Of a stretch of 64,000 nt of DNA, positions 1 to 8,858 are shown one piece after another. Position numbers and translations under genes: made by a program. The notes below the pieces were generated by a model. It was not told the DNA's origin and searched no databases. It saw only the letters and a list, made by a program, of their open reading frames with translations. Position 1 is the stretch's first letter. Each line of letters begins with the position of its first letter. Origin of the DNA: CAWBRT01 sp963696525 (GTDB taxonomy: Bacteria; Acidobacteriota; Terriglobia; Terriglobales; Acidobacteriaceae); NCBI GenBank assembly GCA_963696525.1, contig CAVOKO010000008.1, positions 630,366 through 694,365 on the forward strand, read 5' to 3'.

Positions 1-150
1 CTGTTGCTTCCCGAGCAGCCCACCATCGCCGACGGCACCCTGACTCCCACGCTCAAGCTGCGCCGGCGCGAGCTGGAAGCCCGCTACCGCGGACAGATCG
101 AACTGCTCTACGCCGAACCGGCGGTGCTTCAGACCCGCGAGGCGGCCTAG
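1..150 (+). CDS. C-terminal end of a long-chain acyl-CoA synthetase (AMP-forming), cut by the window edge
   Basis: Frame 1 is open from the first base to a TAG stop and encodes the last 49 residues of a protein. The segment TPTLKLRRRELEARYRGQIE matches the tail of bacterial FAA1-type fatty acyl-CoA synthetases, which end in a 'tDGTLTPTLKlRR' block followed by a helix. The family activates fatty acids to acyl-CoA via acyl-adenylates. Only the C-terminal cap is present, so AMP-binding motifs cannot be checked. The gene ends 18 bases before the stop of the convergent flavin reductase gene. Confidence 0.6.
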   Translation: MLLPEQPTIADGTLTPTLKLRRRELEARYRGQIELLYAEPAVLQTREAA

Positions 151-168
151 CAAGCGCCGCCTTGGCAT

Positions 169-821
169 CTACTTTACGGCAGCAGTCTGGAGTCCTGAGA
201 GGTCTTGCGGTTCCGGCCTGAGGAGTTCGAAGATCCGGTCAACGCAGGCATAGTCCTGATAGCCGAGGCGAGCCAGAGGACGGATCTTAACGATGTCGAC
301 CTTGCCGTTGGCGTCGATCACCTCATCCTGGATGTGAATCAGAACAACTCTGCCGATAATCATGTCAACCGACTGCTCGGGGGTGTATCCCGGCAAACGG
401 ATCGTCTGGTAATAGCGGCATTCCATCTGCACGGGGATTCCGCCACGCGGCAGGGTTTGACGCGGACGGAAGGCGCCTTGGTCAACCCGGCAGCGACAAA
501 TTCGTCTACTTCCGGCGGCAGCTCGGCGGCACTCTCATTCATCGCCAGGCGCAAATCATAAGTCGCCATGTTGTAGACGAATTCGCCGGTCTCCTCGATG
601 TTAGTCACGGTGTCTTTCCGTCTTCCCGTGCGGTGCCGACCGCAGCCTACCATCACAAAGGGGCAGGCAGAGTTCACCATCTGGAATTGACTGTAAGGCG
701 CCAGGTTGTGGATGCCTTCGGCGCTCACCGTGGAGATCCATCCAATCGGTCGCGGCACGATCAGAGACTTGAACGGGTTGTGAGGCATGCCGTGATCATT
801 TTTTTCCGGGTCGTAAAACAT
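169..821 (-). pseudogene. Flavin reductase-like (DIM6/NTAB) protein, one frameshift
   Basis: The protein starts MFYDPEKNDHGMPHNPFKSL at the ATG at 821, behind a clear AGGAAACAGGA ribosome site. The N-terminal half holds the FMN-binding split-barrel pattern VPRPIGWISTVS and later NLAPYSQFQMV. After residue ~128 the frame is lost, and the rest (VQMECRYYQTIRLPGYTPEQ onwards, to the stop at 169) lies in another frame. The break falls in a run of four C on the coding strand (433-436); one more C would restore RVAESPVQMEC. Homologues of about 215 residues bind FMN and reduce flavin or act as flavoprotein oxidoreductases. Because only one homopolymer base is missing, a sequencing error is as likely as a real mutation. 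Confidence 0.75.
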
Positions 822-1010
822 TCCTGTTTCCCTCCGCTCAGTGACGGTCCGTGGTTGGGTTTTGAACAGTCTATTACAGAGCAGTTCCCCATCCAATCGA
901 TTGTTATGGTGTGGTGGTCGCTGGGCCGAAGTTGAGCAAAGCCTTACCTGCGTGTATAGTTTTGCCTTCCATTTGAATACACCCTGCTGGAAGTTAACCG
1001 GAGGAAGCCG

Positions 1011-2063
1011 ATGCATTCCAAAACAAAATCCGTACTGTTGCTCGCGATTTTTCTAATCTCGACCGTGGCAGTTGCGGCGACGCAACCGGTGGTGGTGCTG
1101 ATTGCGACGGGCGGCACAATCGCCATGAAAATCGATCCGATCAAGAAGGCGCCGGTGCCGGCGATTTCGGGCGAGGATCTGCTGGCTACGGTCCCCGAGG
1201 TGGCGAAGTATGCCACGATGGAGGTCAACAACATTTCCAACGTGCCCTCGGGATATATGGACCCGGCTCGCTGGGTCGCTTTGAGCAAGGAAGTCAATCG
1301 CACCCTCGCCAGGCCCGAAGTGGCCGGGGTCATCATCTCGCATGGCACCGACACGCTGGAGGAAACCGCCTGGTGGCTTGACCTTACCACCGACTCCGAC
1401 AAACCGATTGTGCTGATCGGGGCGCAGCGCAATGCTTCCGAATCCGACTTCGACGGCCCTCGTAACCTGCTGAACGCGGTGCGCATCTGCATTGATCCGC
1501 AAGCCAAGGGCAAGGGTGCGATGCTGGTCATGAATAACCAGATCAACGCGGCGCGCGACGTCACCAAGACGCACACCTCCAGCGTAGAGACCTTTAAGTC
1601 GGGCGATTGTGGCTTTCTCGGCGTGGTGGACTTCGACCGGATCATTTTTTCGCGCTCGCCACTCCGCCGGCAGCACGTTCCAATCAAAACCGAGACCATG
1701 CCTTACGTCGAAATCATCAGCACTTACGGCGGCACGGATGGGTACCTGCTGAAGGCAGCGGTCGATCACGGCGCCAAGGGAATCGTGGTTCAGGCGATGG
1801 GCTGGGGCAACGTGAATATCCCGACTTCGGCGGCGATTAAAGAGGTGATCGGCAAAGGCATCCCGGTCGTCATAACCACGCGCGTGCCCAACGGACGCGT
1901 GTTGCCCAACTACGGCTACGAAGGCGGCGGCAAGGTGCTGGCCGATGCCGGCGCAGTAATGGGAGACGATCTCTCGCCGCAGAAGGCGCGTATCCTGCTC
2001 ATACTGCTCCTGCAAAATGGTGTGCAGGGACAAAAAGACTTGCAGGCGGCATTCAGCCGTTAG
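1011..2063 (+). CDS. ansB: Secreted type II L-asparaginase
   Basis: The 350-residue protein hydrolyses L-asparagine to aspartate and ammonia, and is probably periplasmic. Residues 1-23 form a signal peptide with a hydrophobic core ending in VAVAATQ. The two family active-site blocks are both present: TGGTIAMK (33-40) carrying the nucleophilic Thr, and HGTDTLEETA (111-120) carrying the second Thr and the Asp. Length agrees with family members. The start is supported by a GGAGG site at 1001-1005. The gene stands alone, and the next gene is convergent. Confidence 0.93.
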   Translation: MHSKTKSVLLLAIFLISTVAVAATQPVVVLIATGGTIAMKIDPIKKAPVPAISGEDLLATVPEVAKYATMEVNNISNVPSGYMDPARWVALSKEVNRTLARPEVAGVIISHGTDTLEETAWWLDLTTDSDKPIVLIGAQRNASESDFDGPRNLLNAVRICIDPQAKGKGAMLVMNNQINAARDVTKTHTSSVETFKSGDCGFLGVVDFDRIIFSRSPLRRQHVPIKTETMPYVEIISTYGGTDGYLLKAAVDHGAKGIVVQAMGWGNVNIPTSAAIKEVIGKGIPVVITTRVPNGRVLPNYGYEGGGKVLADAGAVMGDDLSPQKARILLILLLQNGVQGQKDLQAAFSR

Positions 2064-2204
2064 ACTAACGTGATTTCGCGGCAGGCGTTATAAGACAGCT
2101 ACCCCACGTCAGCCCTCAATCACCCCAACGAGCCGAGCCTCGCCGGGGACCCCGATGGGCGGGACGCGGGGCAGCCGGTGAACTTGTACCTCGGCGGCGG
2201 CCCC
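2064..2204. repeat. Copy of a GGGGACCCC palindromic repeat between convergent genes
   Basis: The short gap between the asparaginase gene and the peptide transporter gene contains a CGCCGGGGACCCCGATGGGC palindrome near 2138-2157, preceded by a CCCCAACGAGC segment. The same core recurs at about 16.4, 23.07, 45.85, 46.3 and 47.35 kb, so it belongs to a dispersed repeat family. Between convergent genes such a hairpin could also end transcription in both directions. Confidence 0.5.
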
Positions 2205-3623
2205 TCAGGCGTTCTGTCCGATGGCTTTTCTGAGCGGGATCAGCAGGGCAAAGATGGCGAGCCCCGCCGCCACGCCGAGCGCTGCCAGCAAGAAGAAGAA
2301 CGATTCCCGCGACATTTTTTCGTAAAAAGTGCCGAGGTATCCGGAGAGGAAGTTGCCGAAGAAACTCGAAAGGAACCACATTCCCATGAGCATGCTCACC
2401 AGGCGCGCGGGGGCGACTTTGGTCACCAGCGAGAGGCCGATCGGAGAAAGATAAAGCTCTCCCAGGGTGTATATGAAGGTGCTGCCTATGAGCCAGAGGA
2501 AGCTGATCCTCTGGTTGGCGCCCAGTCCCGCCGTAATGTAGATGAGAGGCAGGAAAGACAACCCCAGCAAACCGCAGCCCATGGCCATTTTGGTCACGCT
2601 CGCGGGCTCTTTGCCGCGAGCCGATTGCCAGCCCCAGAATAAGTTCAGCAGTGGCGTAAACAGGAAAATGAACATCGGATTGACCGACTGGAACCAGGTC
2701 GAGGGCATCTCCCAGCCGAAAATATGCCAATCGGTGTTTCTGTCGGCAAACAATTGAATGGTGTTGCCCTGCTGCTCGTAAACGCCCCAGAAGACGACGT
2801 TCAAGAGGCAGAGAACGACCAGCCCGACAATTGCCTTCCACTGGGCGGGCGTGAGCTTGGCGTGCTCGGTATGCGTCTGCCGGGCGCGCGCCAGTTGATC
2901 CGTCGCCAAGTATCTTTGCCCCCAGAGGTAGAGCGCCAATCCGGCGACCATGCCAAAGCCGGCAGCCGCAAAGCCATAATGCCAGCCGTAGAGCTGCCCC
3001 AGCGTTCCGCAAACCAGCGGCGAAAAAAACGCACCCAGGTTAATTCCCATGTAGAAGATGGTGAAGGCGCGGTCGCGGCGCGGATCGCCCGGCGGATAAA
3101 GGCTGCCGACCTGGGTGGAGATGTTGGGTTTGAAGCAGCCGTTTCCCAGGATGAGGAAACACAGCGCGACCAGAAACATCGACTCGATCGCCATCAGGAA
3201 GTGTCCGATAGCCATCAGCACTCCACCGACGACCACGGTCTTGCGCTGCCCGAGCAGCCGGTCCGCCAGCATCCCTCCGAAGAACGGAGTGAGGTAGACG
3301 AATCCGGTATAGAGTCCGTAGATCTCGGAGGAGAGCGGCTGCACGGTCATTGGGCCGAAGACGGACTCGATGGCGTGCCGCAGCGGAGCGAATCCGAACA
3401 CGTACGAGGTGCCGGTTTCGACGCGATGGATCAAGTAATCGGCCATGTACAGGACCAAAAGCGCCCGCATGCCGTAGTATGAGAAACGCTCCCACATTTC
3501 GGTAAAAAACAGCACAAATAGACCAACCGGATGACCCAGGATCGTTTTTTGCGTGCGGACGGTATTGGAAGACGGCGAGCCGGCCGCATTGCTCTCAATG
3601 CCAGTTGCTGGGCTATCGCTCAC
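2205..3623 (-). CDS. POT family proton-dependent oligopeptide transporter
   Basis: A 472-residue multi-spanning inner-membrane protein. The POT signature ExxERFxYYG is seen as EMWERFSYYG (42-51), the site that couples protons to peptide uptake, and the PTR2 signature as FYMGINLG. It probably imports di- and tripeptides. The start codon at 3623 is followed by a polar, Ser-rich tail of about 28 residues before the first membrane helix. No partner gene is seen. The convergent asparaginase suggests amino-acid scavenging, but that link is only proximity. Confidence 0.92.
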   Translation of the reverse strand: MSDSPATGIESNAAGSPSSNTVRTQKTILGHPVGLFVLFFTEMWERFSYYGMRALLVLYMADYLIHRVETGTSYVFGFAPLRHAIESVFGPMTVQPLSSEIYGLYTGFVYLTPFFGGMLADRLLGQRKTVVVGGVLMAIGHFLMAIESMFLVALCFLILGNGCFKPNISTQVGSLYPPGDPRRDRAFTIFYMGINLGAFFSPLVCGTLGQLYGWHYGFAAAGFGMVAGLALYLWGQRYLATDQLARARQTHTEHAKLTPAQWKAIVGLVVLCLLNVVFWGVYEQQGNTIQLFADRNTDWHIFGWEMPSTWFQSVNPMFIFLFTPLLNLFWGWQSARGKEPASVTKMAMGCGLLGLSFLPLIYITAGLGANQRISFLWLIGSTFIYTLGELYLSPIGLSLVTKVAPARLVSMLMGMWFLSSFFGNFLSGYLGTFYEKMSRESFFFLLAALGVAAGLAIFALLIPLRKAIGQNA

Positions 3624-3896
3624 GGGCTTTCTCCTCAGCTTAATCCTATCTCCTACCGGACTTTCGCGACTAGCAGGGGCAAAGCAAGATCCGCGCGCTT
3701 TGCGCTAGACTCTTCCGGTATGGTCCATAAATCGTTTCAGGACGTAGGTTATTACGTCTCAGCGCTGGATACACGAACTGCTACCGTGTGGCCCATAGCG
3801 ATTCTTCCTGCAACTTTTATGTGAGCGCCGAATTCATTGACGGGGCTCTAGCAGGCTAACTCAACGAACCGATGCGACCGCAGTTTGAGGCATGAA

Positions 3897-4679
3897 ATGG
3901 ACTACCAGACACTTACCCTCACCGAACAGGGTGGGATTGCCCTCTTGACTTTCAATCGCCCCGCCAAACGCAATGCGATCAGCTACGAGCTGATCGATGA
4001 GATGCTCGCGGTGCTCAAGCAATTGCAGAGCGGGGCCACCAAGGTTTTGCTGATTACAGGCGCGGGGAACTCCTTCTGCTCAGGCATGGATCTGGAAAAC
4101 CTGAAAGCGATTACCAGCCGCACGGCGGCCGAAAACCGGAAGGATTCGGAAACCATGGCCCGCCTCTTCCGCTCGATTTATGAGTTCCCGAGGCCGACCA
4201 TCGCGGCCGTGAACGGTCCGGCGGTGGCGGGCGGGTGCGGCATTGCGACGTTGTGCGACTTTACCATCGCATCGACCGCGGCGAAGTTCGGATACACGGA
4301 GGTGCGGATCGGGTTCCTGCCGGCGATCGTCTCGTCATGGCTGGTTCGCCAGATTGGCGAGAAAGCGGCGCGAGACCTGCTGCTTACCGGGCGCATTGTC
4401 TCCGCCGATGAAGCCTTGCGGATCGGGTTGATCACCGAAACCGTTGCCCCCGCCCGGCTGCTGGAGCGGGCGCACGAACTTGCGTTCGAATTATTGAAGA
4501 ACAGTCCGGCTTCGCTTGCGGCCACAAAAAAATTGCTGAACAGCTACTCCGGGCGCGATCTCAAATGGCAGCTCGAAGCCGCCATAGAAGCCAATGCGGC
4601 GATCCGGGCGACCAAGGATTTCCACGAGGGGATCAGCTCGTTTCTCGAAAAGCGCGAACCCAAGTGGACCGGGGACTAG
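3897..4679 (+). CDS. Enoyl-CoA hydratase/isomerase (crotonase) family protein
   Basis: The 260-residue crotonase-fold enzyme should hydrate or isomerise an enoyl-CoA thioester. The two oxyanion-hole segments are visible: GAGNSFCSGMDLENL (first) and VNGPAVAGGCGIATLCDF (second). The ATG at 3897 (MDYQTLTLTEQ) is preferred over the upstream in-frame TTG at 3885 because an AGG lies six bases before it. It is the first of four same-strand genes that continue with a dicarboxylate transporter, a CitE-like lyase and an acyl-CoA ligase, separated from them by a 355-base gap holding a MITE. In this setting it could hydrate an unsaturated dicarboxyl-CoA such as itaconyl-CoA, but a fatty-acid or amino-acid role cannot be excluded. 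Confidence 0.9.
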   Translation: MDYQTLTLTEQGGIALLTFNRPAKRNAISYELIDEMLAVLKQLQSGATKVLLITGAGNSFCSGMDLENLKAITSRTAAENRKDSETMARLFRSIYEFPRPTIAAVNGPAVAGGCGIATLCDFTIASTAAKFGYTEVRIGFLPAIVSSWLVRQIGEKAARDLLLTGRIVSADEALRIGLITETVAPARLLERAHELAFELLKNSPASLAATKKLLNSYSGRDLKWQLEAAIEANAAIRATKDFHEGISSFLEKREPKWTGD

Positions 4680-4895
4680 TCGCACTGGTAAGGTGATACG
4701 ACGGCGTGTGATGTGCATCACGGCTCGATCGGGAGTACATCGTTATAGTCGCGGCCATCGTGCCGAACCAACGCATGCACTCCGTCGCCGATTGCGGTCG
4801 GCAAGGATGGGCTTGGACGGTCTCATTCCATGGAGTTCCGCCGTGCTTGAGGTGGGCTGCAATACAGTTTTCCAGACACATTTGAGATTTGCGCT

Positions 4896-5024
4896 CTAGG
4901 AGGCTGCTGAAAAACGCGCCGAAGCAACGAGCGAGGCGCTACCATAATGTGTAATCCAGAAGTGAAGCGTACTAGATATTGCAGGCTGGTCCTTCCCGAA
5001 AGTTGTTTTTTAGCAGCCCGCTAG
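4896..5024. mobile_element. MITE-like element, 129 bp, with terminal inverted repeats and CTAG ends
   Basis: The left end CTAGGAGGCTGCTGAAAAAC (4896-4915) and the reverse complement of the right end (5005-5024) agree at 17 of 20 positions. Both ends carry CTAG, which could be a 4-bp target duplication. The inside has no ORF. A diverged copy of the interior lies at 16298-16376, and a single end is found at 23192-23211. The right end supplies part of the AGGAGG ribosome site of the next gene. No transposase is in the window. Confidence 0.65.
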
Positions 5025-5034
5025 GAGGTTGTTT

Positions 5035-6507
5035 ATGGCATCGTCAACCGCAGCTGCTGGAACCCTCGGCAAAGCGCCGCCAGCCGAGACCCGAAACCGG
5101 CTGATCAGATGGCTCGTTCCCATCGGGCTCGGGGCCATCATTCTGCTGGTGCCCAGGCCAACCGGTCTGACGCCTGCGGCATGGCATTACTTTGCCCTGT
5201 TTGCCACGGTAATAGCCGCCTTGATCACCGAACCCATTCCGGGGCCGGCCATGGGGTTCATGGGCGTTAGCGCTGCCGCCGTCCTGGTGCTGGTGGGCAA
5301 AACGCCGGCCGACTCGATGCGCTGGGCGCTCTCGGGTTTTTCCAACGACACGGTCTGGCTGATCTTTGCGGCCACCATGTTTGCGGCTGGCTATGAGGCA
5401 ACCGGACTTGGCCGCCGGATTGCGCTGCTGCTAGTGAAGGCTCTTGGCCGAAAGACACTCGGCCTGGGCTACGCGATTGCCATTGCCGACCTGGTGCTAG
5501 CGCCCTTTATGCCCTCGAATACGGCGCGCAGCGGCGGCACGATTTACCCGGTCGTCAAGAACATCCCCGGGCTCTACGATTCGTCTCCCACGAAGAATCC
5601 GCGCAAGATCGGCGCCTATTTATGTTGGACCGCATTCATGACGACCTGCGTCACCAGCGCGATGTTTCTCACCGGAATGGCGCCTAACCTGTTGGCCTGC
5701 GAGCTGGCCAGGCGAATTGCCCATGTCGACGTCACATGGACGAGCTGGATGATGGGTTTTTTGCCCGCGGGCCTGCTGATGTTTCTGACGACACCGCTGG
5801 TGGTCTACCTCATCTATCCGCCTGAGATCAAGGAAGGCGAAGAGGTGGCCAGGTGGGCGGGCTGCGAACTTACCGCGATGGGGCCCATTTCGCGACGGGA
5901 AATCACGATGGCTCTGCTAGCCGTGCTGGCGCTGCTCGCCTGGATCTTTGGCGCCCAATGGATCGCGGCGGTAACCGTGGCGCTGGCGGTGATTTCGCTC
6001 ATGATTCTTACCAAGGTGGTCAACTGGAACGACATCATGCAAAACAAGCAGGGCTGGAACATCCTGATCTGGTTTGCCACCCTGGTTACCATGGCGGAAG
6101 GACTGAGTCAGGTAGGATTCCTGACCTGGTTCGCCAAGGGCAGTGCGGCTGCCCTGGCGGGTGTACCGATGGTGCCGATGATGATCGCCCTGATCGCGCT
6201 GTTCTTTTTTGTCCACTATCTTTTCGCCAGCACCTCGGCTCACACCGCGGCAGTTTTACCGGTCTTTTTGGCGGCGATCGTTACCGTCAGCGGCCTGCCG
6301 GTAAAGCCGGTGGCGCTCATCCTGATCTACTCGATTGCTTTGCAGGGCGTGCTGACCCCGTACGCGACCGGGCCGGCGCCCATCTGGTACAGCACCGGCT
6401 ATATCAGCACCAAGGATTTCTGGCGGCTTGGGTTCATTTTCGGGGTCTTCTACCTGGGCATACTTCTTTTGGTCGGTCTGCCTTATACCCTCCACTTCAT
6501 GCGATAG
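5035..6507 (+). CDS. DASS (SLC13) family sodium:dicarboxylate/anion symporter
   Basis: A 490-residue inner-membrane protein of the divalent anion:sodium symporter family, which imports C4-C6 dicarboxylates or citrate-type acids. The two SNT/sodium-site repeats are recognisable as MPSNTARSGGTIYPVV and the later LTPYATGPAPIWYSTGYI, closest to the 2-oxoglutarate/malate/tartrate subgroup. The ATG at 5035 lies six bases after AGGAGG (5023-5028), which overlaps the end of the MITE. The gene is followed by a CitE-like lyase and an acyl-CoA ligase, so it probably brings in their substrate. Confidence 0.92.
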   Translation: MASSTAAAGTLGKAPPAETRNRLIRWLVPIGLGAIILLVPRPTGLTPAAWHYFALFATVIAALITEPIPGPAMGFMGVSAAAVLVLVGKTPADSMRWALSGFSNDTVWLIFAATMFAAGYEATGLGRRIALLLVKALGRKTLGLGYAIAIADLVLAPFMPSNTARSGGTIYPVVKNIPGLYDSSPTKNPRKIGAYLCWTAFMTTCVTSAMFLTGMAPNLLACELARRIAHVDVTWTSWMMGFLPAGLLMFLTTPLVVYLIYPPEIKEGEEVARWAGCELTAMGPISRREITMALLAVLALLAWIFGAQWIAAVTVALAVISLMILTKVVNWNDIMQNKQGWNILIWFATLVTMAEGLSQVGFLTWFAKGSAAALAGVPMVPMMIALIALFFFVHYLFASTSAHTAAVLPVFLAAIVTVSGLPVKPVALILIYSIALQGVLTPYATGPAPIWYSTGYISTKDFWRLGFIFGVFYLGILLLVGLPYTLHFMR

Positions 6508-6727
6508 CATGGCACGGGTGGGAACATGGTCGATGGCCCGCCGGGAGATCACAGCTACACCCCGGCAACCACAAAAAAGCTACCGTTGCCGGGAGCCCCG
6601 AGCTGGTACGCGGAAGACTGGCTTTCTACACGTACAGCAACTACGGCGCACGTTGAGGACGAAACCGCGTTGACGCCGATCCAGACACCCTTGATCTTGA
6701 TAAAGATAAAGGGGAGCAGAGGTGATT

Positions 6728-7582
6728 ATGCGAACCATGCTTTTCGTGCCGGGCGACAAGGAGAAGCTACTGCTGAAATCGCTCGGGCTTGGAACGGATG
6801 CTGTCATCTGGGACATCGAGGACGCGGTTGCATTGCCGGAAAAGGCGTTGGCGAGAACTAACATTGGCCATGCGCTTGAAGCCGCGCCGGCAAAGCATGT
6901 GCCGGTCTATGTGCGAATCAATGCCTTGAGCAGCAACATGCTCGACGCCGATCTCAACCAGATTGTGCGGCCGGGCCTCAGCGGCGTAATCCTGTCGAAG
7001 GCTGAGTCGCCGGAGCAGGTGAGAGAGCTGGACTCGATATTGAGCCTCCTGGAGCGGGCCAAAGGGCTCCCGGAGAGGGCGATCAAGGTCAACTGCCTGA
7101 TCGAGACCTGCCTCGGCGTGCTGCAAGCCTACGCACTCGCGACGGCATCTCCCAGAGTTGGCGGCGTGTCATTCGGTGCCGAGGATTTCACCCTCGATCT
7201 GGGCACGGCACGCACCCGCGAGGGACACGATTTGGCCTATGCCCGTGCGTCGGTAGCCGTGGCGGCGGGAGCCGCCAAGGTTCTGGCCATCGACACGGTT
7301 TACCCTGACTTGAAAGACGAGAGCGGCTTGGTAAACGAGTGCCGGATGGCACGTCAGTTGGGGTTCAAAGGCAAGTTCGCGATTCATCCGAAACAGTTGG
7401 CGATCATCAACCGCGAGTTTTCGCCTTCCGACAGCGAAGTAGCCTACGCCGAAAAGGTGGTTATGGCTTTTCGCCAGGCGCAAGGGGAGAACCGAGGGGT
7501 TATCACCGTCGACGGCAAAATGATCGACGGCCCCATTGTAGAAAGAGCTAAATTGATCCTGCGGATTAAAGGGGAAAACTGA
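6728..7582 (+). CDS. HpcH/HpaI-CitE family lyase (malyl/citramalyl-CoA lyase-like)
   Basis: The 284-residue TIM-barrel lyase should cleave a beta-hydroxyacyl-CoA into acetyl- or propionyl-CoA plus a 2-oxo acid. Conserved parts are WDIEDAVALPEKALAR (near residue 28), RINAL, GAEDFTLDLGTART with the acidic metal ligands, and AIHPKQLAIIN near the end. The start is either ATG 6728 (GAGG before it) or GTG 6722. It ends two bases before the ligase gene, so the two are certainly one operon. Candidate substrates are malyl-CoA (giving glyoxylate) or citramalyl-CoA (giving pyruvate); sequence alone does not decide. Confidence 0.88.
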   Translation: MRTMLFVPGDKEKLLLKSLGLGTDAVIWDIEDAVALPEKALARTNIGHALEAAPAKHVPVYVRINALSSNMLDADLNQIVRPGLSGVILSKAESPEQVRELDSILSLLERAKGLPERAIKVNCLIETCLGVLQAYALATASPRVGGVSFGAEDFTLDLGTARTREGHDLAYARASVAVAAGAAKVLAIDTVYPDLKDESGLVNECRMARQLGFKGKFAIHPKQLAIINREFSPSDSEVAYAEKVVMAFRQAQGENRGVITVDGKMIDGPIVERAKLILRIKGEN

Positions 7583-7584
7583 GA

Positions 7585-8858
7585 GTGGGACGCTTATTGG
7601 AAAGCAGCAGCAAGCAATTACTGGCGCAAAACTCGATTTCGGTTCCTCGTCATTTCGTTGCCGCCAGCCCGGCGGAGGTCGGGGAAAAAGCTGCCCTGCT
7701 GGGCGGCGAGGTGGTGTTGAAGGCGCTGGTTCCGGTCGGCAAGAGGGGCAAAGCCGGAGCGATTAAGTTTGCCTCCGATCCGGCGATGGCGGCAGAGCTG
7801 GCCGTGCAAATGTTGGGCACGGTTGTCCGCCACTATCCGGTAGAAGAAATTCTGGTGGAAGAGAAACTCGCGATCGAGCATGAGCTTTTTGTCTCGTTCA
7901 CCATCGATAAGAAGCTACGCCGGCACGCTGTTCTGGTCAGCTCGGCGGGCGGCATCGACGTGGAAGAGATCAGCGCCAAATACCCGGAACGCATGCAGAT
8001 CATTCACATCGACCCGTACAAGGGTCTGCCGGATTTCCGTGCGAAAGAAGTTTGGGCCGATCTGGGCCTGGAGGGCACGGTGCTTCGCCAGGCCAGCTGA
8101 CATCCTGCTGAAGCTGTACCGCTGCTTCGTGAAATATGACTGCACGATTCTTGAAATCAATCCGCTGGCGGTCACCAAAGACAACAAGGTAATCGCCGCC
8201 GCTTCGGTGATGGCCGTGGACGACAGCGCGATGTTTCGCCATCCCGAATTGGCCGAGTGCGGTGCAAGTGGGCAGCGACCGCGCCTGGCGGCCGCTCACC
8301 GCTCTGGAGAAGCAGGTGGTGGAAGTCAACGAAGCCGACCCTATCGCGGCACGGCTCGTTACACGGAGATGGATGGCGGCGACATCGGCTTCATGTGCGG
8401 CGGCGGCGGCGGCAGCCTGATGATGTTCGACGCGCTGCTCTCCTACGGCGGCAAGCCCGCCAATTACACCGAGTTCGGCGGCAATCCGCCGGAGCAGAAA
8501 GGTCTATGGGCTGGTCATGGCAATCCTGTCGAAGCCGGGCGTGAGGGGCTGGTCGTCTGTCGGCAACATCACCAACAACACGCAGGTCGACGTGGTCTCT
8601 CGCGGCATCGTCGCGGCCATCAAGGACAAGGTCATCGATCCGCGAAAGTTTCCCGTTCTGGTAAGGTATGGCGGGCGTGAACGATCGCGATGGGACGCGA
8701 GGTGTTTACCGCAGCGGGCATTGAGTATTACGGTGAAGAAATAACCATGACCATGGCCGCGCAAGAAGATGGTGGAGAAAATGAAACAGGCTTATCCGGA
8801 CGACGGAAGCGATGGACAGCGCCCACGGCGCTTGAGGAGAGGGCGTTGGGAATCTTAA
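7585..8858 (+). pseudogene. SucC-like acyl-CoA ligase beta subunit (ATP-grasp), about seven frameshifts
   Basis: Recognisable pieces in changing frames give a complete beta subunit of a succinyl/malyl-CoA ligase type enzyme: KRGKAGAIKF and IDPYKGLPDFRAKEVW up to 8098, then DILLKLYRCF, TILEINPLAV, GGDIGFMCGGGGG, YTEFGGNPPE, VGNITNNTQVDVVSRGIV and AAGIEYYGEEITM, ending at TAA 8858. Frame changes fall near 8095, 8258, 8340 (a CCC run), 8502, 8670, 8690 and 8760. The GTG start follows an AAAGGGGAAAA site and overlaps the same operon as the lyase. It would form the nucleotide-binding half of the ligase, with the alpha subunit next. The intact partners on both sides argue that many of these shifts may be sequence errors. 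Confidence 0.75.

Noticed and set aside
205..561. Plus-strand frame opposite the flavin reductase
   Set aside because: It is the antisense shadow of a conserved flavoprotein gene.
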